Assembly: GCF_024362525.1 (NCBI RefSeq)
Contig: NZ_CP101458.1
Span: 2,790,001-2,854,000 of the forward strand
DNA from: Natrononativus amylolyticus
GTDB taxonomy: Archaea > Halobacteriota > Halobacteria > Halobacteriales > Natrialbaceae
Direction of reading: 5' to 3'
DNA length: 64,000 nucleotides
The notes beneath the pieces were generated by a model. That model was not told where the DNA came from. It was given only the letters and a program-made list of their open reading frames with translations, and made no database searches. A program made the position numbers and the translations under genes. Positions 50,780 through 58,305 of this stretch are shown here, piece after piece. Position 1 is the first letter of the stretch. Each line of letters opens with the position of its first letter.

Positions 50780-51031
50780 TCATCGGTCCGTCCCGCCTCC
50801 GTCTGTGAGCATGGGCGCGGTTCGGTAGCTCCCGGTCCGCCGCAGTCGTCGCGGACAGTTCCGCCAGTTCCCGGTTTCCGAAACGCCGTCGGCCAGCCGA
50901 GTACATCGGCTGTTACAGACCGGACAGCGGAACTCCCGCGACGTCCTGGGCTGTGGGCGCGAGCGGATGCACCGCTCGAGTTCGTCGACGTCGATCTCCC
51001 CGAGCAGCTGCTCGAGAGTCGCGCAGACCAC
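50780..51031 (-). CDS. Possible zinc-ribbon protein of 83 residues
   Basis: The frame contains LEQLLGEIDVDELERCIRS and then SREFRCPVCNSRCTRLADGVSETGNW followed by CPRRLRRTGSY. The cysteine spacing (CPVCNSRC, then C) suggests a small zinc-binding fold like those of haloarchaeal provirus proteins. I cannot name the family, and the ending is rich in Thr and Gly. It lies on the side of the tRNA repeats that faces the decayed element. Confidence 0.45.
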   Translation of the reverse strand: MVCATLEQLLGEIDVDELERCIRSRPQPRTSREFRCPVCNSRCTRLADGVSETGNWRNCPRRLRRTGSYRTAPMLTDGGGTDR

Positions 51032-51213
51032 CTCCGACGGTCAGCCGGACGGCCAGATCCGGGAACGAAAACCGCCCGGCTGCGAAGGGGGGACGTTCAC
51101 CTGCTGAACGAACTCCCGGATCACAGCGTCGGTTTCACATCTCGATTCTGCCGATTCCGTCGTCGCGGGCGCGACGGTGCGATCTACGGAAAGGTACGAA
51201 ACCGGTTGTGTAC

Positions 51214-51475
51214 GGGCACGATGGGATTCGAACCGAACCCAGGCGGTCGGCCTCACTTCGTTCGGCCGCTGCGACTGGTAGGCTTCGAATCCCACGCGTT
51301 ACGCTGTTCGCTCCTCACCTTCGTTCGTCGCAGAATCACGGGCACGATGGGATTCGAACCACCGGAACTGCGCTCGCTTGCGCTCGCTCGTTCCGTCATT
51401 CGAACCCATCTCGTCCGATTGCGGTCGCTCACATCCGTGAGCGACACCCAATACGGGCACGATGGGATTCGAACC
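51214..51475 (-). repeat. tRNA-Arg 3'-end repeat array
   Basis: The 21-base sequence GGGCACGATGGGATTCGAACC (plus-strand) occurs at 51214-51234, 51340-51360 and, within the tRNA, at 51455-51475. All three copies are also preceded by AC, so 23 bases match. Spacing is 126 and 115 bp. Each spacer contains a partial inverted copy: TTCGAATCCCA at 51284-51294 and TTCGAACCCATC at 51399-51410. The left spacer carries the 33-nt block 51304-51336 and CTCACTTCGTTCG at 51252-51264, both shared with the tRNA-Pro module. Confidence 0.9.
51424..51445 (-). terminator. Hairpin 9 nt beyond tRNA-Arg
   Basis: GTCGCTCAC (51424-51432) and GTGAGCGAC (51437-51445) pair perfectly around a 4-base loop, 9 bases beyond the 3' end of tRNA-Arg. 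It could serve as a transcription end or processing signal, and it is also the palindromic core of the first repeat unit. Confidence 0.55.
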
Positions 51476-51528
51476 CACGACCGTCGGATTAGAAGTCCGA
51501 CGCTCTATCCGGACTGAGCTACGTGCCC
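51454..51528 (-). tRNA. tRNA-Arg (anticodon TCT)
   Basis: The minus strand forms a full 75-base cloverleaf. The acceptor stem GGGCACG/CGTGCCC is 7 perfect pairs. The D stem is GCTC/GAGC. The anticodon stem TCGGA/TCCGA closes CTTCTAA, giving anticodon TCT for AGA codons. The T stem GTGGG/CCCAT encloses TTCGAAT. The discriminator is G. No intron is seen. A GCATAAGC box at about 51553-51560 (plus) is well placed as its promoter. Confidence 0.95.
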
Positions 51529-51590
51529 TCGAGTACTCACTCGTCGACCGATCGGCATAAGCGATTGGGATTTCCCGCCTCGAGACACAG

Positions 51591-51597
51591 TCCTTAT
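51591..51597 (+). promoter_or_regulatory. TATA-like box of the UPF0200 gene
   Basis: CCTTATG at about 51591-51597 lies 27-33 nt before the ATG at 51624. It excludes an in-frame start at 51609, which lies too close to the box. Confidence 0.5.
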
Positions 51598-51623
51598 GCA
51601 CGCCTCGCGTGTACCCCGGTACA

Positions 51624-52184
51624 ATGCACGTCATCGGAACCGTGGGGCTACCCGGCAGCGGAAAGGGCGAGGCCGCGACGGTCGCACGCGAGGAGGGCAT
51701 TCCGGTGGTGACGATGGGCGACGTCGTTCGCCAGGAGACCGCCGACCGCGGCCTCGATCCGACGAAGGATCACGGCACCGTCGCCCAGGCGCTCCGCGAG
51801 GAGAACGGACCGGCGGCGATCGCCGAGCGCTCGCTGCCGATGATCGACGACCGCCTCGAGGATCACGACGCCGTCCTGGTCGACGGCATCCGTTCCGGCA
51901 CCGAGGTCGACGTCTTCTGTGAGCGCTTCGGCGAGGCGTTCACGCTCGTCAGCATCGAGGCGCCGTTCGACGTTCGCGCCGAGCGCATCGACGACCGCGG
52001 GCGGGACGTCACGGCCGAGGACGGCGGCGAAGGACTCGAGGCCCGCGACGAGCGCGAGCGCGGGTTCGGGATGGACGACGCGATGGACCGCGCCGACGCC
52101 GTCGTCGAGAACACCGACAGCCTCGAGGCGTTCCACGACCGGATTCGAACTATCATCCGAAAGCGCAAGCAGGCACAGCGATGA
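51624..52184 (+). CDS. UPF0200-family P-loop nucleotide kinase-like protein
   Basis: This 186-residue protein has a Walker A GLPGSGKGE (about residues 8-16), then GIPVVTMGDVVRQE, and a lid-like DDRGRDVTAEDGGEG, resembling dephospho-CoA and adenylate kinases. UPF0200 is an archaea-wide family of uncharacterised kinase-like proteins. The substrate is unknown. Its stop overlaps the start of the UPF0201 gene by 4 nt, a pairing I know as conserved in archaea, so the two probably work together. Confidence 0.88.
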   Translation: MHVIGTVGLPGSGKGEAATVAREEGIPVVTMGDVVRQETADRGLDPTKDHGTVAQALREENGPAAIAERSLPMIDDRLEDHDAVLVDGIRSGTEVDVFCERFGEAFTLVSIEAPFDVRAERIDDRGRDVTAEDGGEGLEARDERERGFGMDDAMDRADAVVENTDSLEAFHDRIRTIIRKRKQAQR

Positions 52185-52594
52185 CGGACGTCTACCGCAT
52201 CACCGCCGAGATCACCGCTCCGGTGTACGACACGGAGGTCACCGCCCGCGTGGCCGACGCCGTCGCGAACGTCTTTCCGAACGCCGACTTAGCGGAGGGC
52301 CACGGCGAGATCAGGGGAACGGTACACTCCCTCGAGCACTTCTCCGAACTCCTCCACCGCCAGGAGATCCTCGACACCGCCCGCGGCGAGTTCTTCGGCA
52401 ACCGGGAGGGGGACACGTTCAGCTTCGCGCTGAAGAAACAGGCCGCCTTCGAGGGGCGGGTGAACTTCGCGGTCGGCGAGACCGACGAACTCGGAGAGAT
52501 CGCGGTTCGAGTCCGCGTCGACGACCCGGACGTCCCGACCTACATCGACGCCGTCGCCCCCGAGACCGAGGACGGAAAACCGATCGGCGCCTGA
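52181..52594 (+). CDS. UPF0201-family (COG1325) protein
   Basis: This 137-residue protein matches the archaeal UPF0201 group, an alpha/beta fold predicted to bind RNA and often described as exosome-related. Features are YRITAEITAPVYDTEVTARVADAV at the start, SLEHFSELLHRQEILDTAR in the middle and KKQAAFEGRVNF near residue 86. The last part (DDPDVPTYIDAVAPETEDG) is acidic. Its ATG overlaps the UPF0200 stop by 4 nt, so both come from one mRNA. Confidence 0.85.
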   Translation: MTDVYRITAEITAPVYDTEVTARVADAVANVFPNADLAEGHGEIRGTVHSLEHFSELLHRQEILDTARGEFFGNREGDTFSFALKKQAAFEGRVNFAVGETDELGEIAVRVRVDDPDVPTYIDAVAPETEDGKPIGA

Positions 52595-52609
52595 GTCGCC
52601 GTTCGCTTC

Positions 52610-53602
52610 TCACACGCAGTCGTCGGCCGCCTCGAGCGCCGCCGCCCCCGCCTCCTCGTGGCGGGCGGCGCCGGTCGGATCGCGCTCGTCGAGCGCGCGG
52701 GCCGAGTCGGCGAACTCGAGGGCCGCCTCCTCGAGGTGTACGCTCTGACAGCGGGTCGTCTCCGCGTACGTCCCCACGCCACCCGGCGCGTCCAGCGCGT
52801 CGTCCGAGTGCGCCGTCGCCGCTTCGTAGTGGGCCGCCGCCTCGTCGAACGACGCCGCCGCCTCGTCGTATCGCTCCGCCTCGGTTTGCTCCTCGCCCCG
52901 CTCGAGACACCGGTGGCCGTCGACGGTCGCCGCGAGCGCCGCCCCGAGGTTCGAGAGCCCGACGACGACCTCGTCGAGCAGCCGAAGGCCCTCCTCGATC
53001 GGCTCGAGGTCGACGACGGCGAGTCCCTCGAGACGGTCGCGGTCGAGTTCCGGGAGCGTCTCGAGGGCGGGATCGAGCTCGTCCCGCGCGGTCGCGAACC
53101 GCGCGCGGAGGCCGGCGACGGTCGTTTCCGCCGCCTCGAGCCGGCGGGCGTCGATCTCCTCGGAGAGAGCGTCGATCGCGTCCGGGATCGCGTCGTCGGT
53201 GACGGCAGCGGTCGTCTCGACGACGCCGGCGAGGACGTCGGCGAACGATCGCAGCGCCGCGACGGCGGCGGCCGTCCCCTCGTCGGTCGCTTCCGCGTCC
53301 TCGAGGTGCGTCCGGGCGTCGGCGAGTCGGTCGCGCGGTTCGTCGAACTCGACGGAGACGTTTCCGGTGTCCTCGAGCTCCGTCGCTAGCGGTCGAAGCG
53401 CGAGTGCGGCCCGGTTCAGCTGTCCGACGGCGCGCCTGCGGTCGCGGTCGGCCTCGCGGTAGCTGCGGGTCATCTCGACGGTCGGCTCGCGCTGGGTGCC
53501 GACGCTCGAGGCGTCCCGGAGCCCGGAGAGATCGTCGAGACAGCCCGCGAGCGCACCGGTGCCGAGTACGGAGAGAGAAGCGAGGTACTGCCGGCGGTTC
53601 AT
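52610..53602 (-). CDS. Helical lipoprotein of unknown function
   Basis: This 330-residue protein starts MNRRQYLASLSVLGTGALAGC, a Tat signal with lipobox; Cys21 would be lipidated. The mature part is almost entirely alpha-helical and Ala/Glu/Arg-rich, with heptad-like repeats such as LADARTHLEDAEATDEGTAAAVAALR, ERYDEAAASFDEAAAHYEAATA and ARHEEAGAAALEAADDC. It looks like a bundle or TPR-like array on the cell surface. No family is recognised. It converges with UPF0201, leaving 15 nt between stops. Confidence 0.75.
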   Translation of the reverse strand: MNRRQYLASLSVLGTGALAGCLDDLSGLRDASSVGTQREPTVEMTRSYREADRDRRRAVGQLNRAALALRPLATELEDTGNVSVEFDEPRDRLADARTHLEDAEATDEGTAAAVAALRSFADVLAGVVETTAAVTDDAIPDAIDALSEEIDARRLEAAETTVAGLRARFATARDELDPALETLPELDRDRLEGLAVVDLEPIEEGLRLLDEVVVGLSNLGAALAATVDGHRCLERGEEQTEAERYDEAAASFDEAAAHYEAATAHSDDALDAPGGVGTYAETTRCQSVHLEEAALEFADSARALDERDPTGAARHEEAGAAALEAADDCV

Positions 53603-53697
53603 GGGGGAGGATTCGTCTAGAGACGTATTACTGTGCTGGAAAATACACTATCTGAGAACGAGGAGGCCGCGGTGCGGAGCCGAAAGACGGCCGCGGG

Positions 53698-55080
53698 TTA
53701 GCCGAACGGACCGCCCATACCGCCACCGCCGCCGCCCTGTTGCATCTGCTGCATCATCCGCTGCATCTCCTTCTCCGAGCCCATGCCCTGGAACTGCTTG
53801 ATGGTGCGCTCCATCATCTTGAACTGCTGGAGCAGTTCGCGCACTGACTCCTCGTCGGTGCCCGAACCGCGGGCGATGCGCTCGATCTGGCTGGCGCCGA
53901 TGGCGCGGGGGTACTCCTTTTCGGCGTCGGTCATCGAGTCCATGATGACCTCGAAGGTGCGCATCCGGTCCTGGGTGACGTCCATCGCGTCGTCGGGCAG
54001 CTGGTCCTTGATCCCGCCGCCGAAACCGGGGATCATGTCGAGCACCTGATCCAGGGGACCCATGTTGTTCATCGCCTCCATCTGTTTTTGCATATCGTTG
54101 AGGGTGAAGTTGCCCTGGAGCATGTCCTCGGGGTCCCAGTCCTCCTCCTCGAGCTGGGTCTGCTCCATCGCGCGCTCGACGCGCTCGGCGAGCTGGCCGA
54201 GGTCGCCCATCCCCAGCAGCCGGGAGATGAAGCCGTTGGGCTCGAAGCGCTCGACGTCCTCGACCTCCTCGCCGGTGCCGAGGAAAGCGATCGAGGAGTC
54301 GGTCTGATCCACCGCAGTCAGGGCACCGCCACCCTTCGCCGTCCCGTCGAGTTTCGTGATGACGACGCCGTCGATCCCGACGGACTCGTTGAACTGCTGG
54401 GCCTGCTCCTTGGCGCCCTGGCCGATCGCCGCGTCGAGTACCAAAAGCGAGGTGTCGGGCTGGACAACACCTTCGATCTCCTCGATCTCGTCGATCAGGT
54501 CGTCCTCCAAGGCGTGTCGGCCGGCCGTGTCGACGATGTGGACTTCGGCCTCGCTCGTCGCCTCGAGCCCCTCGCGGGCGATCTGGACCGGATCCTCCGC
54601 GTCGGGGTCGCCGTAGAAGTCGACCTCGGCGCGTTCGCACATCTGCTTGGCCTGGTCGTAGGCGCCGGGGCGGAACGTGTCCGTCTGGATCACGGCGGGG
54701 CGCAGCCCCTTCGTCGAGAACCACCACGCCATCTTCGCCGCGGAGGTGGTCTTCCCGGACCCCTGGAGGCCCGCGAGCATGATCGTCTGGTCTTCGAGCG
54801 GGAGTTCGGTCGACTCGCCGATGAGGGCGACCAGCTCCTCGTAGACGATGCGGAGGACGAAATCGCGCGCCGGCGTCCCGGCGGGCGGCTCCTCCTCGAG
54901 GGCTCTCGTCTTGATGTTATCGGAGAGCTCCATGACGAGCGAGACGTCGACGTCGGCCGAGAGCAGCGAGCGCTGGATCTCTTTGACGACCTCCTCGACG
55001 TCTTCCTCAGAGATGCGTGACTTTCCGCGAAGTTTATCGAGAGTGCCTCGCAGAGAACTGCCGAGATCGTCGAGTACCAT
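53698..55080 (-). CDS. srp54: Signal recognition particle GTPase SRP54
   Basis: This 460-residue protein binds signal sequences on nascent membrane and secreted proteins and, with 7S RNA and FtsY (at the right edge here), delivers them to the translocon. The N domain (about 1-85) precedes the G domain with [14 protein letters not shown] (about 106-119), VDTAGRH and [12 protein letters not shown]. The methionine-rich M domain ends in [16 protein letters not shown] and a Gly-rich tail. A minus-strand TTTAAC box near 55105-55110 lies about 25-30 nt upstream, supporting this ATG. Confidence 0.97.
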   Translation of the reverse strand: MVLDDLGSSLRGTLDKLRGKSRISEEDVEEVVKEIQRSLLSADVDVSLVMELSDNIKTRALEEEPPAGTPARDFVLRIVYEELVALIGESTELPLEDQTIMLAGLQGSGKTTSAAKMAWWFSTKGLRPAVIQTDTFRPGAYDQAKQMCERAEVDFYGDPDAEDPVQIAREGLEATSEAEVHIVDTAGRHALEDDLIDEIEEIEGVVQPDTSLLVLDAAIGQGAKEQAQQFNESVGIDGVVITKLDGTAKGGGALTAVDQTDSSIAFLGTGEEVEDVERFEPNGFISRLLGMGDLGQLAERVERAMEQTQLEEEDWDPEDMLQGNFTLNDMQKQMEAMNNMGPLDQVLDMIPGFGGGIKDQLPDDAMDVTQDRMRTFEVIMDSMTDAEKEYPRAIGASQIERIARGSGTDEESVRELLQQFKMMERTIKQFQGMGSEKEMQRMMQQMQQGGGGGGMGGPFG

Positions 55081-55257
55081 TTGCACGATGTACGGGCCGG
55101 CGGCGTTAAAGGCTTTTTCTCGGGCGGTCGTCCGCCCGCGGGACCGAGAGCGATCGTCAACGACCGGCTTCGAGTCCGCGCGGGTCGTCGATCCGCGGAC
55201 GACGCGGCGCGAAGAAATTGTCAACGTATTTCACTCGAGGGCCGAAACGGGAACGCG

Positions 55258-55461
55258 ATGAGCGGCGACCCCAAGGGCGAGGGCGTCTTCTGGCTCGAGA
55301 TGCTGTGTCTCCTGTTGGTCCCCCCGGTGGTCATGGGACTCGCCATCGGGGCGCTGAGCGGCGTCGAGGACGGCGCCTGGGGAACGATCATCGGCGGAAT
55401 CGTGGGCGTCAGCGCCGCGAAGCTCCGCATGGAGGTGCGGGCGATGCGTCGGGCGGACTGA
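55258..55461 (+). CDS. Small membrane protein of 67 residues
   Basis: This protein reads MSGDPKGEGVFWLEMLCLLL and has two likely membrane segments (about residues 11-30 and 38-53, GAWGTIIGGIVGVSAAKL), ending RMEVRAMRRAD. The Gly-x-x-x-Gly pattern suggests helix packing. It is divergent from srp54, and its function is unknown. A small gap (about 50 nt) separates it from the aldolase gene downstream. Confidence 0.65.
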   Translation: MSGDPKGEGVFWLEMLCLLLVPPVVMGLAIGALSGVEDGAWGTIIGGIVGVSAAKLRMEVRAMRRAD

Positions 55462-55509
55462 CGCGGTGAGGTGACAGTACTTATGGCCGTCATCGTCCCA
55501 CTGGCGAGT

Positions 55510-56160
55510 ATGCCAGACAAACTCGAAACCTACGGGCGGATCGTCGACGCCGGCGTCGTCGCCGTCATGCGCGGGATCGACCCCGACGACGCGGTTCCCG
55601 TCGCGGAGGCGCTGTACGAAGGGGGCGTCGAGGCCCTCGAGATCACCGTCGACGCCCCGCGTGCGACGGAGATGATCGCGGACGTCGACCGCGCGCTCGC
55701 CGACACCGACGCGGTCGTCGGCGCGGGGACGGTCCTCGACGAGGCGATGGCCGTCAACGTCATCGAGGCGGGCGCGGACTACCTGCTCGCGCCCCACTTC
55801 GATCGGGGAATGGTCGAGGCCTGCAACCGCTACGGGAAGGTCGCCATACCGGGCGTCGCGACGCCCACCGAGGCCGTTCGGGCCGCGGAGGCGGGCGCGG
55901 ACATGCTGAAGGTGTTTCCCGCCTCGGATCTCGGGCCGGGCTACATCAGCGCGATCCAGGGGCCGCTGGGTCAGCTCCCCATCGTCGCCACCGGCGGCGT
56001 CAGCCCCGACAACGTCGCCGACTTCTTCGCGGCCGGCGCGGCCGCCGTCGGCGCGGGCTCCGCGATGATCGACTACGACGCCATCGACCGCGGCGACATG
56101 GCGGGGGTCCGTGAGCACGCCGCGACGTTCGCCGAGGCCGTCGACGAGGCGCGGTCCTGA
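55510..56160 (+). CDS. eda: KDPG aldolase (bacterial Eda-type)
   Basis: This 216-residue class I aldolase splits 2-keto-3-deoxy-6-phosphogluconate into pyruvate and glyceraldehyde 3-phosphate in the semi-phosphorylative Entner-Doudoroff pathway that haloarchaea use for glucose. The Schiff-base lysine is K134 in DMLKVFPASDLG. VVAVMRGID gives the active-site Arg, GVEALEITVDAP the Glu. YLLAPHFDRGM and TGGVSPDNVADFF complete the TIM barrel. The start codon at 55510 was chosen because the upstream residues are not part of the barrel. It may act on KDPGal as well. Confidence 0.93.
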   Translation: MPDKLETYGRIVDAGVVAVMRGIDPDDAVPVAEALYEGGVEALEITVDAPRATEMIADVDRALADTDAVVGAGTVLDEAMAVNVIEAGADYLLAPHFDRGMVEACNRYGKVAIPGVATPTEAVRAAEAGADMLKVFPASDLGPGYISAIQGPLGQLPIVATGGVSPDNVADFFAAGAAAVGAGSAMIDYDAIDRGDMAGVREHAATFAEAVDEARS

Positions 56161-56359
56161 ACCCACCGGAAAACGCGACCAGCCCTTTTTCCAATCAGTT
56201 TCGTCGGGAAACGAACGAAAGCGACGTGCTTCGTCGGCCGCTACCCCGAGGTAAATACGTCGCGAGAACGGCCGATTATCCTCGAAATCCGAAACGCGGT
56301 TCGTGCCGCCACGGCGCGTTAGACCCCTGCATACGGCGTGTTCAACCGTCTCACGGAAC

Positions 56360-56366
56360 GGTTATT
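56360..56366 (+). promoter_or_regulatory. TATA box of the small winged-helix gene
   Basis: TATTAAT in GGTTATTAATTTCC lies 26-32 nt before GTG at 56392. It decides against the upstream GTG at 56338, which precedes the promoter. Confidence 0.55.
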
Positions 56367-56391
56367 AATTTCCGTGAAGACAACTTTTATA

Positions 56392-56697
56392 GTGCTTGGA
56401 CAGACGTTTCAAATTCTGGCAAACAAACACCGCCGTCGGTTACTCACGGAGTTGTTACACTCGCGTGGCGACGGGAGCATCTGCGTTCCCGAAGAAGTCG
56501 TCGACGAGGAGCAGACGCTCGAGAACGCGGACGTGGCGCTCCGTCACCAACACCTGCCGCTCCTCGAGGAGGCGCAGTTCGTCCGCTGGAACACGGACAC
56601 GCAGACGGTCGAGCGGGGGGCGAAGTTCGACGAGATCTGCCCGCTCCTCACGCTGCTCACGGCCAATTCGCAGACGCTCCCCGGCGAGTGGGTCTGA
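56392..56697 (+). CDS. Small winged-helix protein, DUF7344-like
   Basis: This 101-residue protein begins LGQTFQILANKHRRRLLTELLH after a GTG start. A wing-like LRHQHLPLLEEAQFVRWN and ERGAKFDEICPLLTLL follow. It is the same type as the protein at 47693 (shared HRRxLL, HxHLPxL and ERGxxFDEI). The family is probably DNA-binding, and it has no sensing domain. The start was chosen from the TATTAAT box. It is a single gene between the aldolase and the oxidoreductase. Confidence 0.7.
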   Translation: MLGQTFQILANKHRRRLLTELLHSRGDGSICVPEEVVDEEQTLENADVALRHQHLPLLEEAQFVRWNTDTQTVERGAKFDEICPLLTLLTANSQTLPGEWV

Positions 56698-56751
56698 GCG
56701 CCGGGAAAGAGACACGGCGGTGAGGTAGAGCGGATCTCGACGGCCCAGCCC

Positions 56752-56758
56752 GATTTAT
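56752..56758 (+). promoter_or_regulatory. TATA box of the disulfide oxidoreductase gene
   Basis: TTTATAC, within CGATTTATACTACC, lies about 31-37 nt before the ATG at 56789. Confidence 0.6.
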
Positions 56759-56788
56759 ACTACCGCCCGTGGTCGGTTCGCTGAACCC

Positions 56789-58207
56789 ATGACCGATTTC
56801 GACATCATCGTTCTCGGCGGCGGCTCCGGCTCGCAGGTCGCCACCGCGGCCGCCGAAGAGGGGCTCGAGGCCGTCGTCGTCGAACCCGGGCCGCTCGGCG
56901 GCGCCTGCGTCACCCGGGGCTGTGTCCCCTCGAAGGCGCTGATCCACCGCGCCGACGTGCTCGAGGAGATCCGCGGCGCCGAACGGTTCGGCATCGACGC
57001 CGCGGTGAGGGGAATCGACTACGCCGCGATCACCGACGCCATCCACGACACCGTCTACGAGAAGGCCGACGCGCAGGCCGAGAGCCTCGAGGAGAACGAG
57101 CACGTCACGCTCTACCGGGGAGCGGGACGGTTCCTCGACGACGAGACGGTCCTCGTCGAGCGCGAGGACGACGAGGACGTGGAGATCCGTGGCAAGACGA
57201 TCGTCGTCGCCGTCGGCTCGAGGCCCGTCGAGCCGCCGATCGACGGCCTCGAGGCGGTCGACTACTACACGAGCGACGACGTCCTGTATCTCGACGACCC
57301 GCCCGAGAGCCTGCTGGTCGTCGGCGGCGGGTACATCGGCGCGGAGATGGGATACTTCTTCGACGCGGTCGGCACCGCGGTCACGATGGTCGGCCGCAGC
57401 GACCGGCTGCTCCCTCGCGAGGACGAGGCTGCGAGCGAGGCGGTGACCGACGCGCTCGCCGAACGGTTCGACGTCCACGCCGGCCACGAGGTGACGGCGG
57501 TTTCCGAGCGAGACGGCGGGATCGCCGCCGTCGTGGAATCCGACGACGAGACGATCGAACTGACCGCCGATGCGCTGCTTCTCGCGACCGGGAGACGGCC
57601 GAATACCGACACCCTCGACCTCGAGAACGCCGGGATCGACACCGACGACGGCGGCGCCGTCGACGTCGACGAGTTCTGCAAGACCAGCGCCGACGGCGTC
57701 TGGGCGCTCGGCGACGTCATCGGCGCCCAGCCGTACAAACACGCCGCCGACTACGAGGCGCGCTGCGTGACGGTAAACGTCCTCGAGGACACCCAGCAGG
57801 CCGTCGACTACGACGCGGTGCCCCACGCGGTGTTCACGAGGCCGCGGGTCGCGAGCGTCGGCCGGACGGAAGAAGAACTGGCCGAGGAGGGCCTCGAGTA
57901 CGAGGCGGCGACGGTGAGCTACGACGCGGCGCCGCTGGGGCTGCTCCTCGAGAGCGACGGCTTCGTGAAAGTGCTCGCCGAACCCGACGGCGGCGAAATC
58001 CTCGGCTGTCACGTCGTCGGACCCGAGGCGCCGACGCTGATCCAGGAGGTCGTCGTCGCGATGGAGCGGGCCGGCGGCCGGGTCGACGATGTCGTCGCCG
58101 CCGTTCACGTCCACCCGGCGCTCTCGGAGGTGATACTGGCGGCGTTCGACGAGCTCTCTACGCGACCGTACTCGACGGCCCCGGACTGGCGGGACGTCGG
58201 CGAGTGA
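56789..58207 (+). CDS. FAD-dependent pyridine nucleotide-disulfide oxidoreductase (LpdA/Gor/MerA group)
   Basis: This 472-residue flavoprotein has the FAD motif VLGGGSGSQ (about residues 8-16), a redox-active disulfide C40/C45 in GGACVTRGCVPSK, the NAD(P) motif VVGGGYIGAEMGYF (about 173-186) and the C-terminal HVHPALSEV pair. No lipoyl-dehydrogenase complex genes are nearby. In Halobacterium the enzyme that reduces bis-gamma-glutamylcystine is from this group and had been annotated as mercuric reductase, so that role is a candidate here; a lipoamide or mycothione-type substrate remains possible. Confidence 0.85.
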   Translation: MTDFDIIVLGGGSGSQVATAAAEEGLEAVVVEPGPLGGACVTRGCVPSKALIHRADVLEEIRGAERFGIDAAVRGIDYAAITDAIHDTVYEKADAQAESLEENEHVTLYRGAGRFLDDETVLVEREDDEDVEIRGKTIVVAVGSRPVEPPIDGLEAVDYYTSDDVLYLDDPPESLLVVGGGYIGAEMGYFFDAVGTAVTMVGRSDRLLPREDEAASEAVTDALAERFDVHAGHEVTAVSERDGGIAAVVESDDETIELTADALLLATGRRPNTDTLDLENAGIDTDDGGAVDVDEFCKTSADGVWALGDVIGAQPYKHAADYEARCVTVNVLEDTQQAVDYDAVPHAVFTRPRVASVGRTEEELAEEGLEYEAATVSYDAAPLGLLLESDGFVKVLAEPDGGEILGCHVVGPEAPTLIQEVVVAMERAGGRVDDVVAAVHVHPALSEVILAAFDELSTRPYSTAPDWRDVGE

Positions 58208-58305
58208 CGGGCGACGGGTCGATCGCTTGCGAGCGATGGGCGGGCGTTTTTCCCGCTCATTGTGGACGATGGGCAGGACGGACTTCAGTCCGAACACACC
58301 AGACA

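Noticed and set aside
51041-51517. Several open frames with strings such as MGFEPN and RWDSNPRPSD across the tRNA-Arg region
   Set aside because: They are translations of the repeated tRNA 3' ends (GGGATTCGAACC) on both strands, a known source of spurious proteins near tRNA genes, not real coding sequence.
58204-58305. 34-codon in-frame extension of katE
   Set aside because: It begins right at the stop of the preceding gene, has Trp/Cys-rich non-conserved residues, and the ATG at 58306 opens the usual acidic head.
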